Shown here one piece after another: positions 19,919 to 29,700 of a stretch of 64,000 nucleotides of DNA. A model generated the notes under the pieces. The model saw only the letters and a list, made by a program, of their open reading frames with translations. It was not told the origin of the DNA and did not search any database. The stretch's first letter is position 1. Each line of letters opens with the position of its first letter. The stretch comes from Verrucomicrobiota bacterium (GTDB taxonomy: Bacteria; Verrucomicrobiota; Verrucomicrobiia; Verrucomicrobiales; Akkermansiaceae): the NCBI GenBank assembly GCA_017301995.1, contig JAFLEH010000027.1, forward strand, positions 46,193-110,192. Reading direction: 5' to 3'. Both the position numbers and the translations under genes were made by a program.

Positions 19919-20560
19919 ATGCCGATCACCGTTTCCATCGTTGAAGACGACGCTCCCGGGCTGGAAATTCTGGCGTCCATTGTGGATCGGGCGCCGGGCT
20001 TCCGCTGCGTGAGCCGTCATGGCGACGCGGAATCCGCGATCAAGGCGCTCCCCGGAATCAACCCGGATGTGGTGCTGATGGACATCCACCTGCCCGGCCA
20101 GAATGGCGTGGAATGCGTGCGGCAGTTGAAACTGCGGATGCCCGCCACCCAGTTTCTCATGCTCACGGTCTATGAGGACACCAACCACATTTTCCAGGCA
20201 CTGGCGGCCGGGGCCACCGGCTATTTGATCAAAAACGCCTCAGGCAAGGAGTTGATCGCCGCCATCCGCGAAATCCATGCCGGAGGCTCGCCCATGGCCA
20301 GCAACATCGCCCGCAAGGTGGTCCAGTCGTTCATGCCGGCCCCGGCCACGCCGGAAGAACAGGCGCTCACCGCGCGGGAAAAGCAAGTGCTCGACCTGCT
20401 GGCCGAAGGCCAACTCTACAAGGAAATCGCCGATGCCCTTCACATCAGCACGCCCACCGTATGCTCCCACATCCGCAGGATTTACGAAAAACTGCATGTC
20501 CAGTCACGCAGCCAGGCCGTGGCCCGCTACCGCAAGCAAGCGGGGATGTCGGCGGGTTAA
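19919..20560 (+). CDS. NarL/LuxR-type response regulator
   Basis: This 213-residue protein has a receiver domain (1-120) and a LuxR-type helix-turn-helix (about 148-205). Phospho-acceptor Asp55 lies in VVLMDIHLPG, the acidic pair is E9 D10 D11, and the conserved Thr83 and Lys105 (GYLIKNAS) are present. The DNA-binding half reads LTAREKQVLDLLAEGQLYKE then TPTVCSHIRRIYEKLHVQSR. HisKA_3 kinases pair with NarL-type regulators, so it is the cognate partner of the upstream sensor kinase. Placement between giant genes B and C suggests it controls some of them. A 12-bp palindrome at 20617-20628, between this gene and gene C, is a possible site of action (inference). Confidence 0.94.
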   Translation: MPITVSIVEDDAPGLEILASIVDRAPGFRCVSRHGDAESAIKALPGINPDVVLMDIHLPGQNGVECVRQLKLRMPATQFLMLTVYEDTNHIFQALAAGATGYLIKNASGKELIAAIREIHAGGSPMASNIARKVVQSFMPAPATPEEQALTAREKQVLDLLAEGQLYKEIADALHISTPTVCSHIRRIYEKLHVQSRSQAVARYRKQAGMSAG

Positions 20561-20616
20561 GCGGTCAAATGGGACCACATGCTAACTATCAACTTCGGAT
20601 TTCGGGTTAAGGCCAA

Positions 20617-20628
20617 GACTCCGGAGTC
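20617..20628. promoter_or_regulatory. 12-bp perfect palindrome upstream of protein C
   Basis: GACTCCGGAGTC is a perfect inverted repeat in the 220-base space between the response regulator gene and the start of protein C at 20781. NarL-type regulators bind short inverted repeats, so it may be an operator. No second copy was noticed at the other giant genes, which weakens the case. Confidence 0.25.
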
Positions 20629-20780
20629 CCCGCCCTTGGACCAGCTCGAAGCAGCAGCTGCGCCTCATCAATTTTGACGATACCTCCGCAGGTGATGAAA
20701 TGGTAGCCTTACCGCGTTCGCAGGCACCCGCCGGTGCCCCGTTTCCCAATCTAACCCAGTCCAGCCCAACCAACGTTCCG

Positions 20781-23700
20781 ATGAAAACCAATCCGACCAA
20801 TCGTTTCCACTCCGCCCGGCGTCTCCTCACTGTCATTTGCGTCGGCTGCGCCCTATCCATCCAAGCCCATGCGGCACCCTACACCTGGGATGCCGACGGC
20901 ATCGGCCCAATGCTCGAGGATGGCGGCGGCAATTGGAATCCCACCGGCGGCACCAATTGGAGTAACGGTGTCAACAACGGTGCCTGGGGCAACACCACGG
21001 TGGACGAAGCCATCTTCGGCGTCGCCAACGGCGCGGCTGACACGATCACCGTGGGCACGGTCACGGCCAACAAGCTGACCTTCAACGCGCCCGGTTCCGG
21101 CAGCTACACCCTAAGCGGGGGCGCCATCACGCTGGGCGGCACCACGCCGACCATCACCGCCAATGTCAACGCCACCATCGACTCCGCGCTGGCGGGCAGC
21201 GCCTTCACCAAGACGGGAACGGCCACCCTTACCTTGAACGGCAGCGTCGCCGGTGCGATCACCGCCAATTCGGGCACCCTCGCGCTCGGTGGCACGGCTA
21301 CCCGCACGTTCGGCACCTTGGCCTCCGGCGCCAACCTGCAAGTGTCCGGAACCAGCATCGCCGTCTTTCCGGGCGGAGGCATCAAGGGTGCGCTGACCAT
21401 CAATACCGGTGGCACGGCGCGCAACAGTGCCGCGCATATGTTCGATACCGCCACCGCCCGCGTCCATGTCAACGGTGGCACCCTGACCAGCGGCACCGGC
21501 TTTTCCTATCCGGAGTATTACCTGCCTCCCGGCGCCTCCGCCGCCGATCCCGGCGTGCAAATGACCGGCGGCACCATCACCGGCGGGGAAAAGCGCTGGA
21601 GCACCGGCAGCTCGTATGTTAGAATCAACGCCGCCGCCACCACCGCCACCTTCACCAGTTATGTGAACCAGTACGCCGTTGGAGGCAGCACCGTGAACTT
21701 CGAAACGGTGGGCGGCACCGTGCCGAACGGAGTGGACTTTCTCTGCACCGGCGATATGGGCAATGCCGGTTGGGGCGGCACCGTCAACTATGTGAAAACC
21801 GGAGCGGGCCTGATGGAAATGACCGGCAGGCCGATCCTAGGGGGCAACGGCACCTTCACCGTCACCAACGGCACCCTGCGCCTCACCGGCGCCAATGCCG
21901 TCACCAACTTCGGCACCACCAGCTCCACACTGGCGCTGGATGCGGCCAATTCCGTGGTCGTCCAGCTCAACGCCGCCGCCGCGGGTGACAGCCTCAGCTT
22001 CACCAAGAAAATCACCGGCGGCTCCGCCAGCGCCACCGTCAGCAAGATCGGTCCGGGCACCGTCACCCTCAGCCCGGCCGCCAGTTCCACCTTCGCCGGC
22101 ACCCTCGCCGTCAACAACGGCAGGCTCTATCTGAACGCCCCCTTCACCACCGCCCCCGCGGTCAGCGTGGCCTCCGCCGCCACCTTCGGCGGCAGCTCCA
22201 CGGCCGGCACTGTCACCGTCGCCAACAACGGCAGCTTGGAAGGCGGCTCCGCCGGCTCGGGCACGCTCACCGCCGGCACTGTCACGCTCGGCGCGGGTGC
22301 CAGCGACACCGCCACCCTCAAGGGCACCATCGGCGGCGCGGCTCCGCTCTCCGTCACCAATCTCTCCATCAACGGCGGCGACGGCACCGTGCTGCTGGAT
22401 GCCTCCGGCTCGGGCCTCGTGAACGGCACCGCCTACGACCTGCTCGTTTCCGCCAACCCGATCACGGCCCCCAATGCCACCACCGTGCTGGCCACGCTCA
22501 AGGCCAACAGCCGCTCGCTCACCCCGCAACTCGACGGCACCGGCACCAAAATCCAACTGCTCTACGGCACGCCAGACAGCATTTACTGGACAGGAGCCAA
22601 CGGCGCCGCCTGGAACACCACGGACACCAACTGGAAACTCACCACGTCCGGTTCCGGGACGCAGTTCATGGCCAACGACACCGTGTTCTTCCATGACAGC
22701 CCGGTGAGCGACACGGTGGACATTTCCGGTGCCAATGTCTCCCCGGCTTCCGTCACCTTCGACAACACCGCCACCACCACTTACACGGTCACCGGCACCA
22801 ACGGCATCGCCGGCGCCGCAACCCTCTCGGTCACTGGCGGCGGCAAGGTCATCCTCGCCAACCCCAATACCTATACCGGCGCCACCACGGTGAACAACGG
22901 TACCCTCCAACTCGGCGACGCCATCACCAACGGCTCGCTCTCCGCTTCCAGCGCCCTCACCGTCAACGGCACGCTGGCCATCGCCAACAGCAACGGCGAC
23001 CAGTCCCAGGGCACCCATTTCACCGGCTCCGCCATCGTCGGCACCTGCTCGCTCTACAAAACCGGCACCTCCAAGCTCACCCTCACCGCCGCCAACGGCT
23101 TCTCGGGCACCACCGTAAGCCAGGGATCGCTCCAGCTCAACAACGCCTCCGGCGCGGGAGCCGCCGTCACCCTTGGTGATGCCAACACCGCGGATACCAA
23201 TGTCGCGCTGATCTGCCCCACCTCCACCTCCATCCCCATCACCGTCAGCGCCGACAACACCGGCACCGGCACGGTCACCCTTTCCCAACCCACCCAATAC
23301 ATGACGTTCGCGGGGACCATTGCCGCCAACCGCCCGCTCGTCATCAGCGCCGGGGGCGACCGCGTTGGGGTTTCCGGCGTGATTTCCGGCAGCCCCGGCA
23401 CGCTGACCTTCTCCGGCACCCGGACGACGCTCGACAATGCCGCCGGCAGCCCCAACACCTTCTCCGGCACCGCGATCATCAATTCCGGCGCCACCATGCA
23501 GCTCAACACCTCCTCCGCCGGAGCCTCCGCCAACGCGGACTACACCATCTCCGGAAACTTCTGGTCCGCCCTCGGCACCGGCGCGAACATCGTCATCGGC
23601 GCCATCACCGGCAGCGGGACCATCCAGGAACATGGCGGCGTCGCCGGCGGCATCCAGACCCTCAATGTGGGCAACACCAATAAAGACGGATCCTTCACCG

Positions 23701-26612
23701 GCACCTTCCAGAACGGCAACGGCAACACCACATTCGGACTCACCAAATCCGGCACTGGCACCCAGGAACTTGCCGGCCCCAACATCAAATACACCGGCGC
23801 CACCACCCTCCACAACGGCACGCTCATCCTCACCGATACCACCAATTTCGCCAGCAGCGGCGTCGCCCTCAGCAATACCAACGCCGTGGTCCTTGGCATC
23901 AATCTGACCAACGGCGACAGAACCTTCGCCAACATCACCGGCGGCGCCTCGGCGGACGCCCGCATCGAGAAAACCGGCGAGAGAACCGCCACCCTGACCG
24001 GCGGGAACTTCGCGGGCTCCGCCGCGGACGCGCTGAAAGTCACCGAGGGAACACTCTTCGTGGACGGCCCCTTCACCGCCAACGCCACCGTCGCGGGTGC
24101 CCTCGGCGGCTCCGGAACGGTCGGCCATGTGCTGTTGTCAAACGCCGCCGTCATCGAAGGCGGCCACTCCGGCAGCGGCTTCCTCACCACCGGGGATCTA
24201 ACCATCGGATCGGCCTCCACGGACACCGTCACCGTCAGGGGCACGCTGGCGGCCGGCCACACGCCCGTCCACGCGCAGGCGCTCACCCTCAACGGCGGCA
24301 ACGGCTCCGTGCTGCTGAGCGCCACCGGCGCGGGCCTGGTCAACGGTCAATACTACGACGTGATTTCCTACTCCTCGATCAGCGCGCCAAACGCCTTATC
24401 CCCGCAGGATGTGTTCACCAGCACCAGCCGCGCCTACGCGCCTTATGTCAACACCGGCGCCAACAAGGTGCAGCTTTACTACGATGCCAACGCCAGCCTT
24501 TACTGGACCGGCATCGGATCGGCCGAATGGAGCACCGCCCCCAGCCTCAACAACTGGAAACTCAACGGCACCAACGGCGTCACCGATTTCCAGGCCAACG
24601 ACGTCGTGGTATTCGGCAACCAAGCCACCAACACCACCGTCTATCTGGATGTCGAGGATGTTTCCCCGTTGGGCACCACCATCGACAACGACGCCGCCCA
24701 TCCATACACCATCGAGGGCTACTACGGCATTGCCACCGGTTCCCTCACCAAGCTGGGCGCGGGCGAGGCCGTCGTTTCCTCCTACAACACCTACACCGGC
24801 GGCTCCACCCTCACCGCCGGTACGCTCGAAGCCGGCTCGGCCGAGGCTCTGGGAACCTCCGGCTCCATCGCCATGAACGGCGGCACCCTCCGCTTCTCGG
24901 CCGCGAACGCCACCGATTACTCCGCCCGCCTGCGCCTCGAGGATGGCAAGACCGCCACCTTTGACACCAATGGCCGCACCGTCACCTTCGCCAACGTCCT
25001 CACCACCGGTGCGGGAACCACCGGCTCCCTCAGGAAAACCGGCGCGGGCACCCTCACCCTGGGCACCACCGCCGCCACCAACAACACCTACACCGGCGGC
25101 ACCACTATCAGCGCCGGCACGCTGCGCCTCGACGGCGGATCCAACGGTTACTGCGCCGGCACCGGCACCATCACCCTCGGTGATGCGGACACACCCGCCG
25201 AAGGTGCCTCCCTCGGCGTCTATGGCGCCGGTTGGACCACCGGCCCGGACCGCTGGGTGTCCAACGCCATCACCGTGTCCGCCACCGGACCTGATGCCGG
25301 ACCGCTGGTGATTTCCCGCCCCACCGGAGCCTACGCGGCCACCATCAAGGGCGACATCACCCTGGCCAACGATGTGACGTTCCGCAACACCACCGGCGAC
25401 CGCCTCGCCATCGAAGGGAAAATCACCGGCACCGGCAATGTCACCATCGAGGGCAACCGCGTCAATTTCGACAAGTCCACCAACGACTATGTCGGCTCCA
25501 CCACCATCGCCAGCGGCGGCATCCTCCAGTTGAACAACAACAACGTCATTCCCGCCACCTCCGATGCCACCGTCAACGGCCAGCTCAGCTTCCAATCGGA
25601 TGCCGCCACCGCGCTGGCCATTGCCTCGCTCGCGGGCACCGGCACCGTCAACATTCCGTGGGGTTCCGGCAACCCGGTCCTCACCGTCGGCGCGGACGGC
25701 TCCAGCCATGACGCCACCTTCTCCGGCGCGATCCAAAGCCGCATCGCTCTAACCAAGACCGGCGACTGCGCCCAGACGCTCTCCGGCACCGGCAACACCT
25801 ACACCGGCGCCACCGTGGTGGAGGAAGGCAGACTCCTGATCGACGGCAGCAAAACCGGCAGCGGCACGGTGACCGTGAAATCCGGAGCCACCCTCGGCGG
25901 CAGCGGTTCCGTCAGCGGCACGACCACGCTCGAAAGCGGCGCCACCCTCGCTCCGGGCAACAGCGTCGGCACCCTCACCTTCACCGGTGCCGTTGATCTC
26001 CAAGCCGGTTCCGCCTACGCCGTGGAAATCACCGCCGCCGCCACCAACGACAGGATTGTCACCGGCGGCCTCACCGCCAACGGAACCATCTCGGTCAGTC
26101 TCGGCACCTTCGTCCCGGCCAATGGAGAGATTTTCGACGTCGCCGACGGCGCGATCTCCGGAACGCCCGCGTTTGTCTTCGCGGATTCCAACTCCTCGGA
26201 CTGGGATACCTCGTCATTCGCCACCGATGGCACCATCAAATACATCGGCGGCGTGGCGGGATACCAAGCTTGGGCCAATGCCAACGCTCCTGGCCAAACC
26301 ATGGCACAGGACCATGACAACGACGGTGTGGACAATGGCATCGAATACTTCATGGGACTCAGCGGCAATGGCTTTACCCAAATGCCGGCTCCCGATGCCG
26401 GGAAGGTGGTCACTTGGACCAAGGGTGCGGGCTATGCCGGCGTTTACGGCACCGACTACTGGATAGAAATCTCCCCGGACCTTGGCACCACTCCGTGGAC
26501 GAAGGTGAATCAGGCGGATGTAACCTTCGGCACCGGCACCGTCAGCTATGATCTGGACAAAGCGCCCGCCGACCCGGTAAAGTTCGCCCGTTTGGTGGTC
26601 ACCGGACCGTAA
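20781..26612 (+). CDS. Giant protein C: beta-strand repeats, non-PEP-CTERM tail
   Basis: This is the largest of the four paralogues, 1943 residues. The signal peptide (RRLLTVICVGCALSIQAHA, then APYTWDADG) fixes the start at 20781, not at the frame opening at 20700. It is made of many beta-strand repeats (FTKTGTATLTLNGSVAGA, LTKLGAGEAVVSSYNTYTGG, LTKTGDCAQTLSGTGNTYTG). It lacks the LamG-like domain of A and B. Its N-terminus (GAWGNTTVDEAIFGVANG) and its last third (GPDRWVSNAITVSATGPDAG, RLAIEGKITGTGNVTIEG) match protein D. The tail matches protein B instead: DHDNDGVDNGIEYFMG, then VKFARLVVTGP at the end. There is no Shine-Dalgarno sequence in its C/A-rich leader. It is presumed extracellular, with ligand unknown. 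Confidence 0.9.
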   Translation: MKTNPTNRFHSARRLLTVICVGCALSIQAHAAPYTWDADGIGPMLEDGGGNWNPTGGTNWSNGVNNGAWGNTTVDEAIFGVANGAADTITVGTVTANKLTFNAPGSGSYTLSGGAITLGGTTPTITANVNATIDSALAGSAFTKTGTATLTLNGSVAGAITANSGTLALGGTATRTFGTLASGANLQVSGTSIAVFPGGGIKGALTINTGGTARNSAAHMFDTATARVHVNGGTLTSGTGFSYPEYYLPPGASAADPGVQMTGGTITGGEKRWSTGSSYVRINAAATTATFTSYVNQYAVGGSTVNFETVGGTVPNGVDFLCTGDMGNAGWGGTVNYVKTGAGLMEMTGRPILGGNGTFTVTNGTLRLTGANAVTNFGTTSSTLALDAANSVVVQLNAAAAGDSLSFTKKITGGSASATVSKIGPGTVTLSPAASSTFAGTLAVNNGRLYLNAPFTTAPAVSVASAATFGGSSTAGTVTVANNGSLEGGSAGSGTLTAGTVTLGAGASDTATLKGTIGGAAPLSVTNLSINGGDGTVLLDASGSGLVNGTAYDLLVSANPITAPNATTVLATLKANSRSLTPQLDGTGTKIQLLYGTPDSIYWTGANGAAWNTTDTNWKLTTSGSGTQFMANDTVFFHDSPVSDTVDISGANVSPASVTFDNTATTTYTVTGTNGIAGAATLSVTGGGKVILANPNTYTGATTVNNGTLQLGDAITNGSLSASSALTVNGTLAIANSNGDQSQGTHFTGSAIVGTCSLYKTGTSKLTLTAANGFSGTTVSQGSLQLNNASGAGAAVTLGDANTADTNVALICPTSTSIPITVSADNTGTGTVTLSQPTQYMTFAGTIAANRPLVISAGGDRVGVSGVISGSPGTLTFSGTRTTLDNAAGSPNTFSGTAIINSGATMQLNTSSAGASANADYTISGNFWSALGTGANIVIGAITGSGTIQEHGGVAGGIQTLNVGNTNKDGSFTGTFQNGNGNTTFGLTKSGTGTQELAGPNIKYTGATTLHNGTLILTDTTNFASSGVALSNTNAVVLGINLTNGDRTFANITGGASADARIEKTGERTATLTGGNFAGSAADALKVTEGTLFVDGPFTANATVAGALGGSGTVGHVLLSNAAVIEGGHSGSGFLTTGDLTIGSASTDTVTVRGTLAAGHTPVHAQALTLNGGNGSVLLSATGAGLVNGQYYDVISYSSISAPNALSPQDVFTSTSRAYAPYVNTGANKVQLYYDANASLYWTGIGSAEWSTAPSLNNWKLNGTNGVTDFQANDVVVFGNQATNTTVYLDVEDVSPLGTTIDNDAAHPYTIEGYYGIATGSLTKLGAGEAVVSSYNTYTGGSTLTAGTLEAGSAEALGTSGSIAMNGGTLRFSAANATDYSARLRLEDGKTATFDTNGRTVTFANVLTTGAGTTGSLRKTGAGTLTLGTTAATNNTYTGGTTISAGTLRLDGGSNGYCAGTGTITLGDADTPAEGASLGVYGAGWTTGPDRWVSNAITVSATGPDAGPLVISRPTGAYAATIKGDITLANDVTFRNTTGDRLAIEGKITGTGNVTIEGNRVNFDKSTNDYVGSTTIASGGILQLNNNNVIPATSDATVNGQLSFQSDAATALAIASLAGTGTVNIPWGSGNPVLTVGADGSSHDATFSGAIQSRIALTKTGDCAQTLSGTGNTYTGATVVEEGRLLIDGSKTGSGTVTVKSGATLGGSGSVSGTTTLESGATLAPGNSVGTLTFTGAVDLQAGSAYAVEITAAATNDRIVTGGLTANGTISVSLGTFVPANGEIFDVADGAISGTPAFVFADSNSSDWDTSSFATDGTIKYIGGVAGYQAWANANAPGQTMAQDHDNDGVDNGIEYFMGLSGNGFTQMPAPDAGKVVTWTKGAGYAGVYGTDYWIEISPDLGTTPWTKVNQADVTFGTGTVSYDLDKAPADPVKFARLVVTGP

Positions 26613-26631
26613 TCCACCCGGAACCAATTCC

Positions 26632-26661
26632 CGGGGCGGGGGCTTTGCCGCTTCCGCCCCG
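26632..26661 (+). terminator. Terminator-like hairpin after protein C
   Basis: CGGGGCGG (26632-26639) pairs with CCGCCCCG (26654-26661) around a 14-base loop, 20 bases after the stop codon of gene C. Only a short T run (CTTTG) follows, so termination strength is uncertain. Confidence 0.55.
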
Positions 26662-26721
26662 CACCTTTGTCGAAATCAACATCCGCATCAACACCCTGGC
26701 AACCCACCCATCCCGAAACTC

Positions 26722-29700
26722 ATGAAGCTCCGTTCAACCAATCCCTTCCGTTCCGCTACCCTTGCTGCTGCGGCCATTGTGTTTGGCGTCGGCCTTGCCC
26801 GCGCGGCCAGCTATTCCTGGGATGCCAGCGGCAGTGGCCCACTGGATGATGGCGGTGGCACTTGGACTTCCTCGGGCGGCACCAATTGGTATAACGGAAC
26901 CACCTACGGCGCATGGGGCAATACCACCAACGACGAAGCGATCTTCGGCGTGGCCAGCGGCACGGCGGGGACCGTCACGGTGAACGGCACCGTCAACGCC
27001 AACAAACTCACCTTCAACGCTCCCGGTTCGGGCAACTACACCCTCGTTGGCGGCACCATCAATTTCGGCGGTACCAATCCCACCATCACCGGGGCCGCCA
27101 ACGCGACGATCGATTCGGCGCTCACCGGCACGGCGTTCAGGAAAACCGGCACCGGGATCCTGTCGCTTTCCGGCACCAGCACCTTCACCGGCAGTGACAT
27201 CTGGATCTTCGGCACCAGCGACCAGACCAACACCTTGCGGGTGTTGTCCGGCGCGAACATTTCCGCCCGCAGCATCCTCCTGCTGCAGGACGGCAACACC
27301 AATGTGACGCAGAACTACATCCAAACCGGCGGAACCGTCACCCTTGCCAGTGATTTCGGCATCGGCGCCTCCACCGCGGGCGGTGCCAGCGGCTCCAACA
27401 CCGCCACCATCAGCGGCGGCACGCTCACCGCCAATGGCCTGCTCTATCTCTACAAATGGGCCAACTCCACCCTCAATGTCAGCAACTCCGGGGTGGTCAA
27501 CGCCACCACCTTGCGCATCGGCTGGGTGGACTCCAGCCCCACCGGCACCATCAACATCGGCGATGGCACCACCTTCAGCGGTGGCTCCAACATCAAGGAC
27601 GGCGGCACCAGCGGCGTGCTTGGCGTGACCAACTGGAGCATCCAGGGCGTCCGCAACTACACCCTGAACTTCAAAGGCGGCACCTTCAAGGCGGGCGGTA
27701 CCGGAGCGGGCTTCGGCAGCGGAACCTTCACCAGCGCCACCGTCCAGGACGCCGGCGGCATCATCGACAACAACGGCAACAACATCACCATCGGACAGGT
27801 ACTCGCCCACGGGGGCACCGCCGCCACCGACGGAGGCCTTGTCTTCAAAGGCACCGCCACCACCACCCTCTCGAACGCCAACACCTTCAACGGCGGCATC
27901 CTGGTCAAACAAGGCACGCTCGTTCTATCAAACGCATCCGCGGCCGGATCGGGCGCCATCACCCTCGGCGACGCCAGCACGGGGAACGGCAACATCACCC
28001 TGACCACCACCACCAACAACTCGACTCCAATCACCGTCAGCGCCGCCAACACGGGAACCGGAACAGTGGTTCTCAGCCAGAGCACCAATACCACCGCCCT
28101 CACCGGCACTCTCACCCTCAACCGTGCCACTACCATTTACGGTGGCGGCGACCGCGTCGGAGTGGACGGAAAAATCACCGGTTCGGTGGGCACGCTCACC
28201 TTCTCGAACGGACGGACAACGCTCGGCAATGCCACCAACGATTTCACCGGTGATGTGGTCGTCGCTGCCGGCGGCACCCTTCAGATTAACGCCACCAACG
28301 GCGCCATCCCGGACGCGTCAAGCGTGACCGTTTCCGGAACGGTGAAACTCAACACCTCCAGCACCAGCGAAACCATCGGCGGACTGAACGGCGGCGGCAC
28401 CGTCCAAAACCATGAGTCGGTCGGCGGCGCGCCCACCCTAACCATGGGTGGCGGTGACAAATCCGGTGTCTTCACCGGCTCGCTCACCACCGGATCCGGC
28501 ACCTTCAACATCGCCAAGACCGGCATCGGAACCCAGGAACTCTCCGGCGCGAACATCAACTACAACGGTGCCACCACCCTCAACAACGGCACGCTCAAGC
28601 TCACCAACACCTCCGGTTTCAACAGCAGCGGCATCGCCCTCCACGGATCCAACACCGTCAAGCTGCAGCTCGATCTAACCACCGCCGACAAGACCTTCTC
28701 CAACATCACCGGCGGCGCCTCGGCAAACTCCCGAATCGAGAAACTCGGCGGCAACGCCGCCGTCATTTCCAGCGGCAACTTCGCGGGCACCGCCGCCGAC
28801 GCGCTCAAGGTCACCGCGGGCACGCTCTATGTTGACGCTCCCTTCACCGCCAACGCCACCGTCGCCGGCACCATCGGTGGCCGCGGCACCATCGGCAATG
28901 CGATCATCTCCAGCGGCGGCGCCATCGAAGGCGGCCGCGCCGGCACCGGCACGCTGACCACCGGCAATCTGACCTTTGACGGCGCAGGCACAGTCAGGGG
29001 CACGCTCGCCGCCGGCTACACGCCGATTTCCGTCCAGGCACTCACCATCAACGGCGGCACCGGCAGCGTGGCCCTCAGCGCCACCGGCGCCGGATTGGTC
29101 AACGGCAATTACTACGATGTGATCTCCTACGCCTCGACGAATGTGACGGATGCCACCGCCTTCACCAGCGGCAGCCGCGCCTACTCGCCGTTCCTCGACA
29201 CCGGCGCGAAGAAGGTGCAGTTGTATTACGATGCCACCGCCAGCATCTACTGGACCGGCGCCAACGGCTCGGCATGGGACACCAGCGCCACCAGTTGGAA
29301 ACTCAGCGGCAACAACAGCGACACCCGGTTCATGGCCAACGATGTGGTGTATTTCAACGACAACCCGACCACCTCCACCGTTGACATCTCCAACGGCAAT
29401 GTCACGCCGCTCTCAGTGACCTTCAGCAACGCCACCACGAACTACACGCTTCAGGGAAGCAATGGCATCGCCTCCGGCACGTTGGCGAAGTCCGGAGCCG
29501 CCACGCTCACCATCAACAACAGCAACAGCCACACGGGCGGCACCACCCTTTCCGGCGGCACCGTGGAATTGGGCCACGCGGGCGCCTTGGGCGGTTCCGG
29601 CGCCATCACCATGGACGGCGGCACGCTGCGCTACTCGGCTTCTAACAATACCGACTATTCCAGCCGCATGGCGCTGGTCAGCGGCAAAACCTCCGCCATT

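Noticed and set aside
16655..20188. A 1177-codon minus-strand open frame opposite the sensor kinase and regulator genes
   Set aside because: It mirrors the plus-strand genes in a GC-rich codon pattern, its translation is Arg/His/Pro-rich without domains, and the plus strand gives full kinase and receiver motifs.
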